A DNA stretch of 64,000 nucleotides from the NCBI RefSeq assembly GCF_001424985.1, contig NZ_LMDA01000027.1:102054-166053 (forward strand), in the 5' to 3' direction. The DNA comes from Rhizobium sp. Root1212. Lineage in GTDB: Bacteria; Pseudomonadota; Alphaproteobacteria; Rhizobiales; Rhizobiaceae. The notes below the pieces were generated by a model that was not told the origin of the DNA, searched no databases, and saw only the letters and a program-made list of their open reading frames with translations. Made by a program: the position numbers and the translations under genes. Below, in pieces: positions 46,714 through 56,459 of the stretch; positions within the stretch are counted from its first letter, which is position 1; each line of letters begins with the position of its first letter.

Positions 46714-49700
46714 ATGGTCACGAAGACGGGGACTTCGGCCAACAATACTCTCACGGGCACGAATAGCGCCGACACCCTCTACGGGCTTGCGGGCGACGAT
46801 ACGCTTATTGGCCTGGACGGCAACGACCAGCTTTTCGGCGGCGACGGCAAGGACATCCTGAAGGGCGGGCTGGACAACGACCTGCTGGACGGGGGCCTCG
46901 GCGACGACACTCTGGACGGCGGTCTCGGCATAGACACCGCAACCTTCGCAACGGCGTCGAGTTCGCTCTACCTCAACCTCGGCTACACGACCAGCCAATA
47001 CACCATCCTTGGCTACAAGACGCTTCTGGGGATCGAGAACCTCATTGGCGGCGCCTTTGACGACAGCCTGACCGGCGATGCCAATGCCAACCGTCTGGAA
47101 GGCCGCAACGGCAAGGACAACCTTTACGGAAATGCCGGCGCTGATACTCTCTACGGCGGAAACGGCAACGACTACCTGAACGGCGGCGACGACAACGACA
47201 AGCTTTATGGCGGCAATGACGACGATACGCTCTATGGCGGCAATGGCGCGGATACTCTTTACGGAGAAAATGGCGCCGACAAGCTCTATGGAGATGCCGG
47301 CAATGACACCCTATTCGGCGGCAGCGGCAAGGATGAACTCTACGGCTACGCCGACAACGACAAGCTGAACGGCGGCGACGATGACGACAAGCTCGATGGC
47401 GGCTACGGCGCCGACACGCTGCACGGCGACAACGGCAACGATCAGCTCGATGGCGGATACGGTAACGACACGGTCTTCGGTGACGCCGGCAACGACACGC
47501 TGCTGGTCGGTTACGGTACCGACACCTTCGACGGCGGCGCAGGCAGTGATACCGTCTCCTTCGCCAATATCTATACCAGCATCACCCTGACGCTCACGGC
47601 GACGACAACGACCTGGACCTATTACACCAGCGCGAAACTCACCTTCCAGCTGGTAGAAAACCTGATCGGCTCCAGCTATGCCGACACGCTGACCGGCAAT
47701 GCCGGCAACAATGTGCTGGACGGCGCCAACGGCAATGACATCCTCGATGGCGGCGCCGGCAACGACACGCTGATCGGCGGCGATGGCGACGATACGCTGA
47801 AGGGCGGTGCGGGCAGCGATGCCGCAAGCTATGCGACGGCGAAGAATGCCGTGAAAGTCGATCTCGCCATCGCGGCTGCGCAGGTCACCGGCGCGGGCAA
47901 GGACACCTTCTCCAGCATCGAGAACCTGATCGGGTCGGCATTCGACGATCAGCTGTTTGGAAACGCGGCCGCCAATACATTCACCGGCGGGCTGGGAGAC
48001 GACTTTATCGACGGCCGTACCGGCGTGGACACTGCCAGTTACGGGGATGCGACGGCAGGCGTCACGGTGAACCTGTCGCTGACGGGATCGCAGGACACGA
48101 AAGGCGCAGGCTTCGACAAGCTCGTTTCGATCGAAAACCTCATCGGATCGGCATTCGACGACAGGCTGACCGGGAGTGCCGCCGCCAATATCCTTTCGGG
48201 CGGCGGCGGTGACGATACTCTCCGCGGCCTGCAAGGCAATGACACGCTGAATGGCGGCAGCGGCTTCGATCTTGCCTCCTATTCCGAAGTAACGGCAGCG
48301 CTTACCTTGTCCCTGTCCAAGACGACGGCACAGGCCGCAGCGACGGCAGGGCAGGATACCCTCGTCAGTATAGAGGGGCTGGAAGGCGGGTCCGGCAATG
48401 ACACACTCACGGGCAGCACGGTCGCCAACCTGCTGATCGGCAACAAGGGCAACGACAAGCTTTACGGCCTTGAGGGCAATGACGTGCTTCGGGGCGGGGA
48501 AGGGAACGATCTCCTGAACGGCGGCGCGGGTACCGACACGGCCGACTATACGGGCCTTTCGGCTGCGGTTGTCGTCGATCTCGCAAAGACCACGGCGCAA
48601 GATACGAAAGGCGCCGGGATCGACACCTTCGTCAGCATCGAAAACGTCACCGGCGGCAATGGCAATGACGTGCTCTACGGCACCAATGGCGCCAACGTGC
48701 TTTCCGGCGGCAACGGCAACGACCAGCTGTTTGGCCGCGGTGGCAACGATATCCTGATCGGCGGTAACGGCAACGACACGCTGGACGCCGGAGCCGGCAC
48801 CGGCGAGCGGCTGATCGGCGGCTCTGGAAATGATCGCTACATGCTCGGCACCGGAAAAGGGACCGGCGTCGTCGAGGATTCGCTCGGCGAGCACGATATC
48901 GTCGACGCGAGCAAATCGACATCGGCGGCCGCGATCGATCTTGCGGCCGGCCAGTCGTCGACCGCGGCCGGGCAGAAGCTGACGCTCGCAGCCGGCGGCA
49001 CGAGTACGCTGCCTTTGGACGTGGTGTTCCTGCAGGATCTTTCCGGCTCCTTCGGCGATGATATCGCCACCGTGAAGACGCTGGTTCCGCAGGTTGTCAG
49101 CGCGGTGAAAACCGTCAACAGCGACAGCGCGTTCGGGGTCGTCGGCTTTGTCGACAAGCCGACCTCGCCGTTCGGCTCAAGCTCCGGCGATTACGTCTAC
49201 AAGCTTTTCGAGAGCGTCAGCGAAGACGGCAGTGTCGTCAGCGATGCCTATAACGCGATGTCGATCCTGAGCGGCAACGATTCACCGGAAGCCCAGATCG
49301 AAGCGCTCTTCCAGGTCGCCAAGCGCGCCGACGGCGAGGTCGGTTTCCGCGATGAGAGCATGCGCGTCGTGGTGCTGTTCACCGATGCCGCATACCATGT
49401 CGCGGGAGATGGCGTTGCAGGCGGCATCACCACCCCGAACGATGGCGACAACGTCATTGAGGGCACCGGCACCTCCGAAGACTATCCCTCGATCGCGCAG
49501 TTGAAAGCAGCATTGCTCAAGGCCGGGATCTTCCCGATCTTCGCCGTCGCCGACGGGGTGGCGGACACCTACAGGGATCTGACGAGCAAGCTCGGTGTGG
49601 GCGGCGTCGTGCAACTGGAAGACAGCTCCGCCAACGTCGTCTCCGCCATCAAGGATGCCGCCAAGCTGGCGACGAGAACGAGTATCGAGGATGCCGTCGG

Positions 49701-50214
49701 CTCGAATTTCAACGATGTCATCAAGGGAAGCGCCATCGGCAACATAATTTCGGGCGGCGGCGGCAACGACACGATAACGGGCCTCGCCGGCAACGACACG
49801 CTCAAGGGTGACGCCGGTGACGACAAGATCGCCGGCGGTACGGGAAACGACAAAATTTACGGAGGCCTCGGGAAGGATATCCTCACCGGAGACTCGGGCG
49901 CGGACAGCTTCGTCTTCGACACAAAGCTCGGCTCGGCGAATATCGACACCATCACCGACTTCATTGCCAAAGACGATACCATTCTCCTCGATCACGATAT
50001 CTTCACGAAGGCCGGCGCTGTCGGCCATCTCAACGCCGCGGCATTCTATGTCGGCTCTGCGGCCCACGATACCTCGGATCGGATCATCTACGACAAGACC
50101 AACGGTAAACTCTGGTACGACGCCGACGGAAATGGTGGTGCCGCCGCAGTGCAGTTCGCATCGCTAAGCAAGGGCCTCACCCTGACATCAACGGATTTCG
50201 ATATCATCGTCTGA
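46714..50214 (+). CDS. Large RTX protein with integrin-like VWA domain
   Basis: 1166 residues from the ATG at 46714 (AGGAGG, 8-9 base spacing; a GTG at 46705 overlaps that site). Residues 1-760 are tandem RTX nonapeptide blocks (GGxGxDxLY). They alternate with about 50-residue spacers of the form ADYTGLSAAVVVDL...AGIDTFVSIEN(V/L)xG. A VWA domain spans about 765-985: VVFLQDLSGSFGDDIATVK has the DxSxS MIDAS, and the strand MRVVVLFTDAAYHVAGDG carries the distal MIDAS Asp. A final RTX block and a C-terminal secretion module (DTITDFIAKDDTILL, SDRIIYDKTNGKLWYDADGNGG) end in DFDIIV. Likely a secreted Ca-dependent adhesin or biofilm protein. Confidence 0.92.
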   Translation: MVTKTGTSANNTLTGTNSADTLYGLAGDDTLIGLDGNDQLFGGDGKDILKGGLDNDLLDGGLGDDTLDGGLGIDTATFATASSSLYLNLGYTTSQYTILGYKTLLGIENLIGGAFDDSLTGDANANRLEGRNGKDNLYGNAGADTLYGGNGNDYLNGGDDNDKLYGGNDDDTLYGGNGADTLYGENGADKLYGDAGNDTLFGGSGKDELYGYADNDKLNGGDDDDKLDGGYGADTLHGDNGNDQLDGGYGNDTVFGDAGNDTLLVGYGTDTFDGGAGSDTVSFANIYTSITLTLTATTTTWTYYTSAKLTFQLVENLIGSSYADTLTGNAGNNVLDGANGNDILDGGAGNDTLIGGDGDDTLKGGAGSDAASYATAKNAVKVDLAIAAAQVTGAGKDTFSSIENLIGSAFDDQLFGNAAANTFTGGLGDDFIDGRTGVDTASYGDATAGVTVNLSLTGSQDTKGAGFDKLVSIENLIGSAFDDRLTGSAAANILSGGGGDDTLRGLQGNDTLNGGSGFDLASYSEVTAALTLSLSKTTAQAAATAGQDTLVSIEGLEGGSGNDTLTGSTVANLLIGNKGNDKLYGLEGNDVLRGGEGNDLLNGGAGTDTADYTGLSAAVVVDLAKTTAQDTKGAGIDTFVSIENVTGGNGNDVLYGTNGANVLSGGNGNDQLFGRGGNDILIGGNGNDTLDAGAGTGERLIGGSGNDRYMLGTGKGTGVVEDSLGEHDIVDASKSTSAAAIDLAAGQSSTAAGQKLTLAAGGTSTLPLDVVFLQDLSGSFGDDIATVKTLVPQVVSAVKTVNSDSAFGVVGFVDKPTSPFGSSSGDYVYKLFESVSEDGSVVSDAYNAMSILSGNDSPEAQIEALFQVAKRADGEVGFRDESMRVVVLFTDAAYHVAGDGVAGGITTPNDGDNVIEGTGTSEDYPSIAQLKAALLKAGIFPIFAVADGVADTYRDLTSKLGVGGVVQLEDSSANVVSAIKDAAKLATRTSIEDAVGSNFNDVIKGSAIGNIISGGGGNDTITGLAGNDTLKGDAGDDKIAGGTGNDKIYGGLGKDILTGDSGADSFVFDTKLGSANIDTITDFIAKDDTILLDHDIFTKAGAVGHLNAAAFYVGSAAHDTSDRIIYDKTNGKLWYDADGNGGAAAVQFASLSKGLTLTSTDFDIIV

Positions 50215-50464
50215 GGGCGCCGGCGCTCCAGCCGGATCTCATCTACAGGTACACCTTACCTCTATTGAGGTAGACACCGGCTTCTATTCGTGATCCGTTT
50301 CTTAACTGTTCGCTATCGGTACGGAAACACCCAATAATAAACTGTCAAGAGAACAAAAGCAGATTGGTTATTCTACCTCACACATGTATAATTGCAGTTT
50401 AGTAAAATTGAAAAATAGCGTTGCCCAACTTAAAAAAGGGCGCTGACAACAGGGGGAATTTTTC
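50215..50464. promoter_or_regulatory. AT-rich intergenic region with TACCTC repeat
   Basis: Perfect inverted repeat TACCTC / GAGGTA (50257-50262, 50267-50272). A further TACCTC lies near 50376. The region is AT-rich and directly upstream of the third RTX gene. Confidence 0.35.
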
Positions 50465-51775
50465 ATGGCAAATTTCAAGACCTATTTCCCTGGGGGCGTG
50501 TATCCGGATCATTACACCCCGGCCTTGGCGGGCTTTGATTACCTGCCGTTTTTCGAAGAGATCGTTAATCTCGACTTGGCGACGCTGACCAGCAAATCGG
50601 CAACGACGCTCAAGTTCAATCTGGCCAACGGCTTGAAATTGAACATCACCGGCAGCGGCTTCACGTTCGATTCAGCCGGCAATGCCACCGGCGGAACGGT
50701 GACGGCCATGACCGTCTACCTTCATAACGGCACGACCAAGATGCAGGAATTGACGGGATTGAGCATTGGGCTCGAGACCTTTTCCGATGCCGCCGATGTC
50801 TATGACCAGTATAATATGGCAAGCTTCCTGATGCGCGGCAACGATACCCTCACGGGGAATGCCGGCGATCAGGATCTCTCCGGCTACGGCGGCAACGATA
50901 CCTTCATCGGCGGCTCCGGCAACGAATTCGTTCACGGCGGCGAGGGCAAGGACACCTACGACGGCAACGGCGGTACCGATGACACGCTGGCCTTCGACGA
51001 TGCCTATTACACGCCGACCGCTTTTCGCGGTATCGCTTTGGACGCCACCAAAGGGACGGTGACCGATCCATGGGGAAACAACGAGACTTTCACGGAATTT
51101 GAAAGTTTCCGCGGAACACAATTTGCGGATACGTTCATTGGAACTGGCCTCGACGAAACGTTCATGGGCCTTGGCGGACGTGACACCATCAAGGGCGGCG
51201 GCGGCGTCGATGTCGTCCGCTACGACCGCGACGAAAGACGTGGCGGCACCGGCAGCGTAACGGTCGATCTTGTCGCCCAGAAAGCAACGGACGGCTTCGG
51301 GAAGGCCGATACGCTAAACAGCATCGAAGGTGCCCGGACCGGGAGCGCCGCCGACAAACTATACGGCAACTCGGCGGCGAACCATTTCAGAGCCGGCGCG
51401 GGCAATGACCTTCTTGTCGGCGGTGCGGGAAACGACAAACTGGAAGGCGAAGGCGGCAGCGATATCTTCCTCTTCAACACTGCCCTCAATGCCTCGACCA
51501 ATGTCGACAAGATCACGGATTTCAACACCGTCGATACGATCCGGCTTGAAAACGCGATTTTCACCGCCCTGACAGCGACCGGCACCCTTGCGGCCGGGGC
51601 CTTCCAAGCAAATACGACAGGCCTCGCCGTCGATAGCAGCGACCGCATCATCTACGAAACCGACACAGGAAAACTTTACTACGACAGCAACGGCAGCGCG
51701 TCAGGCGGCAGTGTCCTTTTCGCCATACTGAGCAACAAGGCAGCGCTGACGGCAGCGGATTTCGTTGTTGTTTAG
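50465..51775 (+). CDS. RTX calcium-binding protein
   Basis: 436 residues, ATG at 50465 with AGGGGGAA upstream. The N-terminal 120 residues form a non-repeat domain (MANFKTYFPGGVYPDHYTP, LKFNLANGLKLNITGSGFTFDSAGN). RTX motifs follow (GNDTLTGNAGDQDLSG, GGNDTFIGGSGNEFVHGGEGKDTYDG, GGAGNDKLEGEGGSDIF). The C-terminal module has KITDFNTVDTIRLENAIF and SSDRIIYETDTGKLYYDSNGSA and ends AADFVVV, very similar to the end of the RTX-VWA protein. Secreted by a type I system (inference). No catalytic domain seen. Confidence 0.92.
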   Translation: MANFKTYFPGGVYPDHYTPALAGFDYLPFFEEIVNLDLATLTSKSATTLKFNLANGLKLNITGSGFTFDSAGNATGGTVTAMTVYLHNGTTKMQELTGLSIGLETFSDAADVYDQYNMASFLMRGNDTLTGNAGDQDLSGYGGNDTFIGGSGNEFVHGGEGKDTYDGNGGTDDTLAFDDAYYTPTAFRGIALDATKGTVTDPWGNNETFTEFESFRGTQFADTFIGTGLDETFMGLGGRDTIKGGGGVDVVRYDRDERRGGTGSVTVDLVAQKATDGFGKADTLNSIEGARTGSAADKLYGNSAANHFRAGAGNDLLVGGAGNDKLEGEGGSDIFLFNTALNASTNVDKITDFNTVDTIRLENAIFTALTATGTLAAGAFQANTTGLAVDSSDRIIYETDTGKLYYDSNGSASGGSVLFAILSNKAALTAADFVVV

Positions 51776-51817
51776 CACCTAATTTGGCAGATTGAGGCAA
51801 GATTGCTTAGAGGCGTT

Positions 51818-51841
51818 ATCGGCCCCTTTTGAGGGGCCGAT
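51818..51841 (+). terminator. Stem-loop after the RTX gene
   Basis: Perfect 10-bp stem ATCGGCCCCT / AGGGGCCGAT with a TTTG loop, 42 bases after the stop. No T-run follows, so it may act with Rho or only stabilise mRNA. The rest of 51776-52106 shows nothing clear. Confidence 0.55.
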
Positions 51842-52106
51842 GCAGGTCCCCGGAAGCTGAAGCTTCGTTTTTACAGCCATTTGCCGATCGATTCGTGTAA
51901 GAAGTGCCGCGCGAGTTTCTGTTCTATTTTCAGCCTGGGAGCGCCGGGAGACCGAGACATATCACCGCCCGTCCCAGCAAGACATCCGGTCGCACCACAA
52001 TATGCCTTGATGCTTGGATGAGAGCTAAAGCGTGTCGCAGCTAACCCGATTCATGATTTTCGTTTTGCATGATGTGATTCACTGTGCCCATGGAAGGAGA
52101 AGCGCC

Positions 52107-52367
52107 ATGGGCAAGCCGCATCCGATTGAGTTGCGTGTGCGTGTCGTTGCGTTTGCGAATGAAGGTCATAGCAACCGGGAAGCGGCTCGGCATTTCCGCG
52201 TTTCGCCTCGTTTCGTCAACAACATGATGGTCCTTCATCGGTCAGTCGGCACTCTTGTCGCCGCCAAGCAAGGCCATCCACCTGGCAGCAAACTCGCGCC
52301 CCATGGCCAACGTCTTGTGACGGGGCTGACGCTGACGGATTCTCAGATCGGGAGCGGCCTATTTTGA
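52107..52367 (+). pseudogene. IS630-family transposase, N-terminal fragment
   Basis: The ATG at 52107 opens GKPHPIELRVRVVAFANEGHSNREAARHFRVSPRFVNNMM, the helix-turn-helix start of IS630-type transposases. Similarity stops near residue 70 and the frame ends at 52367. The catalytic DDE part is absent. Confidence 0.75.
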
Positions 52368-52619
52368 ACTGAGAATGACGTTCGTTTCAATTGGGCCGAG
52401 ACACTCGCGAAGCAAGCTTATCCGCAGGCCGCCTCCACCACGCGGTCGGATGCAGAGATTGGTCTCAACCGTGACCCTGCTATCAGAGTAATCATGTGTG
52501 ACGCCTTGGCCAGCTGCAATCTGTCGTACGATGGCCGCTCCGGTTCGCCCGTGCACGTTTTACGAACATCTCGATGATTTTCATATGGGGTGGGTCACCT
52601 AAAAGTTCCATAAATATGG

Positions 52620-53717
52620 ATATGCGATGAGTCGCACCGGATCTCTGTCGCCAAGGAGACGCTGCGGCAATGGATGACCCAGGCAGGCATCTGGATCTCG
52701 CGCCGGGAGCGTAAGAAACGGGTTTTCCAGCCACGCGATCGACGGGTCGCATCACTGGTGGTTCGAGAACCGCGGCCCCAAATGCGCCCTGCTTGTCTAT
52801 ATCGACGATGCCACCGGCAAGCTCTTGCATCTTCGCCTTGCTGGCTCGGAGAATACGTTCGACTATCTGCATGCGACGAAGGCCCATCTGCAGCAATGGG
52901 GCAAGCCGCTGGCTTTCTACAGCGGCAAGCACGGCGTCTTTCGCTCCCCCATGCGTCGGAGAAGGACCGCACGAGCGGCCTGACGCAGTTCGGGCGGGCG
53001 CTCTATGAGTTGAACATCGACATCATCTGCGCCAACACTCCGTAGGCCAAGGGCCGGGTGGAGCGTGCCAATCAGACATTGCAGGATCGGTTGGTGAAGG
53101 AGATGCGGCATCGACACGATCGAGAAAGCCGATGCCTATGCGCCTGAGTTCATTGCTGATTTTAACGACCGCTTTGGCAAGCCGCCACGCAATCCGAAGG
53201 ACATGCACCGGCCGCTGGCCAACCACGAAAACCTCGACGGAGCCATGTGTCGCAAGGAAGTCCGCACGCTGTCGCAGTCATTGACACTGCGTTACGACAA
53301 AGTGCTGTTCATTCTCGATCCGACCGAGATCTCCAGGCCTTTGGCAGGCCAGAAAGTCGTGGTTTGTGACTATCCGGACGGGCGGCTCGAGATCATGAAC
53401 GAGAGCTTTGCCCTGCCCTAAAGTACCTTCGACACGTTGCGCTCCGTGCATCGCGCTGAAGTCGTCGATAACAAGCGGCTGGACGATATGCTCTCGGCCG
53501 TGGCTGAACTCCAGGCCGGGCGGGAGCAGCAACGCAGCAAGAGTGTCCCTCGCCGCACCCGCCAGACGGATCATATGTTCGGCCTTCGTGACGGCAGCAC
53601 TGCCAATGGCTATCAGAAGCGCGGCGGCAAACCCGGCCGGCGGACGGATTTCATGAATGATCCGGAGGTAATTGCCAAAAGGCAGAAGGCGCTGTCACGA
53701 ATGGAGGCGGCCGAATG
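52620..53717 (+). pseudogene. ISNCY-family transposase, decayed
   Basis: Pieces of one transposase are spread over all three frames: SVAKETLRQWMTQAGIW at 52645, then WWFENRGPKCALLVYIDDATGKLLHL near 52760-52840, then TSGLTQFGRALYELNIDIICANTP to 53042. The next codon is TAG where CAG is expected, followed by AKGRVERANQTLQDRL. More pieces reach about 53717 (EVVDNKRLDDML, RTRQTDHMFGLRDGS). Several frameshifts and stops, no intact frame. The N-terminal part is missing. Confidence 0.8.
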
Positions 53718-53822
53718 AACCGCTGGCACTCATAGTCTCAAAGCTAAAGCCGAAGGGGCGCCCCTCACCCGCCCCCACTCCGCCCTTTTCAACCCGGCCC
53801 GCCCGGCCGGATCGGGGTCTGA

Positions 53823-53860
53823 TTGTCAGAGCCAGTGTCGCGTTTCTAACTGGCTGACAA
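53823..53860. repeat. Stem-loop, possibly an IS end
   Basis: TTGTCAGAGCCAGT (53823-53836) pairs with ACTGGCTGACAA (53849-53860) except one bulged A. It lies about 100 bases beyond the ISNCY remnant in an otherwise gene-free, very GC-rich stretch (53718-54100). Confidence 0.45.
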
Positions 53861-54109
53861 CGTCGCAGCCCTATTCAGCTTTGACGCCTGACCGGGAGAT
53901 ATTCACGGCTCATCATCATAGCCTTCACCGCGCCAGCCGGTTGATCGCGGCACCGAACAGTTCCGCATGCTCGCTCGGCATCTGCGAAGCGATATGGGCC
54001 TGGCGCGGAGCGCCAACCATGCGAGACAGCGTGCTGCTTATGTCGACCTCTATAATATCCAGATTTCCCAGATTTGCAAGAAAACGGCGCTCACGCGCCG
54101 TCTGCTTTC

Positions 54110-54870
54110 AGTTCCCAGACGGTGATACCAAAGCGGCGGACCTTGTCGCGAAGGTTTTCGGTGATGCCAAAGCCCGGGAAGATGATGACGCCGGCCGGCA
54201 TGACGGAGAGCATATCGTTGTTTCGGTGGAACGGGGCCGCTTTGCCCTGTCGGAAGCGCGACAGAGGCGTGACCAGCAGCTTCTCCTGACCAAGCGCGCT
54301 CCAATCACGCTGGGCATCTTCGATCAGGGTCTCGGATTTCGAGATTCAGACGTGCTCCCGGCGGCCCTTCAGCTAATTGTCGAGAATGATGCCCGCGGCC
54401 TGCCGATCCTTCCCGGCTCCTGTGCCATCGCCGAGAAACCATCCACGACGGTATCGCACCGCGCCTTCGGTTTCCGGGGTGAGGGCCGTGAGATTGTCGA
54501 GGGGGCATCAACTTTCCAATAGCCGGCAAGATGGCCGGAATGGGTTTCGCCGGCATAGATCACGCTTTCGAGTTGGGCATCCGAAAGATCGCCGGTGGTG
54601 ATACGTTCTTGGGGAGATGGGGCCGATAGCTGGGCTTGGGCGGGGCAACCGGTGCCATGGCGACGACTCGACCAGCTTGTCAGGATGCGGCCTGGCGTCC
54701 GGGATTCGGATCGCCCAGAGATCGTAGGGTTCGTAGATGCCATCGGCGACATCCAGGCGCGCCGACGGCGGCGCATCGCGTAACTCGTAGGCGAGTTCGA
54801 CGATCTCGTCATGGACAAGCGCGGGCAGGGGGGGCACCCGGTTCGATGCACGGGGAAAGAGCGCGGCTCG
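54110..54870 (-). pseudogene. Strawberry-notch-like helicase fragment fused to a DUF2493 fragment
   Basis: Minus strand. From about 54860: VELAYELRDAPPSARL, IYEPYDLWAIRIPDARPHPDKLV, then after a shift LSDAQLESVIYAGETHSGHLAGYWKVD. After another shift comes the Walker-type FLGDGTGAGKDRQAAGIILDN, a TAG, LKGRREHV, a TGA, then ISKSETLIEDAQRDWSALGQEKLLVTPLSRFRQG: all strawberry-notch. Without a break in frame this continues KAAPFHRNNDMLSVMPAGVIIFPGFGITENLRDKVRRFGITVWEL, the end of DUF2493 plasmid proteins, stopping near 54110. Two genes appear joined by deletion, with at least two frameshifts and two stops. Confidence 0.72.
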
Positions 54871-54984
54871 GGACCGCAATCCCGCAACCGCGGCGCGGCG
54901 CAGTGTTTCGGCGGCCTTACGCGCAGCCATTTTCACGGCGCAGGCGCGGAGAATGCCGTTGGACAGCGCGCCGATGGAGTTCTA

Positions 54985-55418
54985 TGCGGTTGACGAAGAG
55001 CCGACGCCAGTCGGACCCGCTGCTTCACCGTCGCAACAGAGATGTGGAAGCGGGCGGTGATTTCTTCTTCGTCGAGCCCCTGTTCGCGCAGCACCATCAT
55101 GCGCGGAACTCGTCAGCGGATGCAAGTCCACCCGCTTGACGTTTTCGTCAGCTGTTTCCGGTCGACCAGCAGTTTCAGCGCACGGTAGCGGCGACCGCCG
55201 ACCGGAATGGGATAGGTGCCGGTATCCTTGCCCTCGGCGTCGAGCTCCGGGCGCACGTTGATGCTCGTCAGTAGCCCGCGGCGAGCAATGTCGTCGGCGA
55301 GGTTGTCGATCGAGACGCCGGCCTTGGTCTCGCGCACGTTCTGCTGGCTGAGGACGAGCTTGTTGAAGGGGATATCGCGCCCGACGTTGAGCGCGATTTT
55401 CTGAATGGCTTGTGCCAT
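54985..55418 (-). pseudogene. Plasmid-type ParB/RepB-like partition protein, broken
   Basis: The ATG-frame from 55418 gives AQAIQKIALNVGRDIPFNKLVLSQQNVRETKAGVSIDNLADDIARRGLLTSINVRPEL, the ParB N-terminal domain, with GGRRYRALKLLV. The frame ends at 55113. In another frame nearby (about 55115-55005) the next ParB piece appears: DLHPL...EFRAMMVLREQGLDEEEITARFHISVATVKQRVRLAS, the KorB/ParB helix-turn-helix. About 25 expected residues between the pieces are missing and the rest of the roughly 700-residue protein is absent. Confidence 0.75.
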
Positions 55419-55513
55419 GTCAATTCTCCACGGCGGACCGGCCGGAGCCTCTCTCCAGCCACCTCAATCCGCCACGAACGCCCCCCCTCTCCCTCCTTTC
55501 CCGGCCACCGCCC

Positions 55514-56040
55514 TCACCGCTTGCCGCCTGCGCCCGCGTCGTCCGCGGCAGAGTATGATGGCCCTAGCCAGGTCGTCAGCAGCCGCCGCATGATGCCGAT
55601 CGGAGCGCAGATTTCCGTAACAGGCGCGCTCCCCGTCACGAATCTGTCCTCGCGGAACAGGTCGATGAAAGGTGCATGATAACGAGATAGAGGGAGCCGC
55701 TGACCAGACAGACCTCGACGAATGATTCGCGACGGTGCCTGGTCATCGAGGCAATGTGCGTGCCGGCATGCTCGCCGGATGGCATGACGTGCCTCTGGGT
55801 TTTCGGAGGGGGCCATCGCCTACCGAGCCCGCCGGTCTTCATGCTGGCGGCAATCTCCGGCGTCATGCGCGCGTCGTAATTCTCGATCATGGTCCTCGCA
55901 TCCCGAAAACCATATTCGGCCGACAGGAAGGCGCCCCGCGCCTTCTGCTCGTCGGGATCGACATGGCGAAGCGTGCGCCACAGCGGGCCATCATACCGAT
56001 CACGCGCCGGCATCCATGCCGGGCCAACGCGCTTCTTCAT
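55514..56040 (-). pseudogene. DUF6884-like protein, frameshifted
   Basis: From the ATG at 56040: ARDRYDGPLWRTLRHVDPDEQKARGAFLSAEYGFRDARTMIENYDARMTPEIAASM, resembling DUF6884, continuing to SFVEVCLVSGSLYLVIMH. Near 55680 the sequence passes to another frame: FIDLFREDRFVTGSAPVTEICAPIGIMRRLL, ending at 55514. One frameshift, otherwise complete looking. Its neighbours are plasmid-backbone remnants. The family call is tentative. Confidence 0.6.
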
Positions 56041-56046
56041 TGAGCA

Positions 56047-56448
56047 CTACGGGACCAGCAAGCGCCGAGAGGCCGAAATGTCTGTGATGCCCCCTCCCCT
56101 GCTGGCGTGCAGCTCGAGCAATTCCGCATAGCAGGTGTGGATCGCGGTTCGATCGAGGTAGCGGGCGCGCAAGTCCAGCCTGGGACTGACCTCTCTGCGC
56201 ACCTCGGCAAGGAGATCGGCCTCGCCATCGGTGAGCATTCGAGGCCAACCCTTAATATAGAGCATCGACTTGGTGAGACGCCGTTCGGCCGCGCGGCGCC
56301 GGACAGCCTTGTCCTTCGCGGCGACCAGCAGATCGCGGGTCTGCGGCGGCAAGAGATGCGGGGCGATATCGCCCAGCCAGCGCGCCAGTCCCCTGGAACG
56401 CAAACGTGCTGCGGGCTTCAAGGCCGACCATATGGCGATACAGGTCAT
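56047..56448 (-). CDS. Hypothetical plasmid-region protein
   Basis: 133 residues, open from the ATG at 56448 to 56047. Helical and Arg/Leu-rich: RWLGDIAPHLLPPQTRDLLVAAKDKAVRRRAAERRLTKSMLY, EADLLAEVRREVSPRLDLRARYLDRTAIHTCYAELLELHASRGG. I do not recognise the family. It lies directly behind the PAPS-reductase-like pseudogene and before the DUF6884-like one, the order expected of an old operon. It is the only intact-looking gene in this graveyard and may still be part of a decayed unit. Confidence 0.5.
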   Translation of the reverse strand: MTCIAIWSALKPAARLRSRGLARWLGDIAPHLLPPQTRDLLVAAKDKAVRRRAAERRLTKSMLYIKGWPRMLTDGEADLLAEVRREVSPRLDLRARYLDRTAIHTCYAELLELHASRGGGITDISASRRLLVP

Positions 56449-56459
56449 GCGTTTCCGGC

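Noticed and set aside
47311..48894. A 527-codon minus-strand frame opposite the RTX-VWA gene
   Set aside because: It is an antisense product of the periodic RTX codons; the plus strand has a ribosome site and complete domain architecture.
46714..49000. Dense short DNA repeats resembling a repeat array
   Set aside because: They are the codons of RTX nonapeptides within one open reading frame, not CRISPR spacers and repeats.
52359..52556. A 65-codon minus-strand frame between IS remnants
   Set aside because: No ribosome site or similarity; probably non-coding debris.
53881..54522. A 213-codon plus-strand frame
   Set aside because: The minus strand here carries strawberry-notch and DUF2493 similarity; the plus frame shows none.
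54985..55418. A functional plasmid partition gene or replicon origin
   Set aside because: The ParB-like frame is broken, internally deleted and lacks most of its length. No ParA/RepA or RepC and no parS-like repeats are seen.
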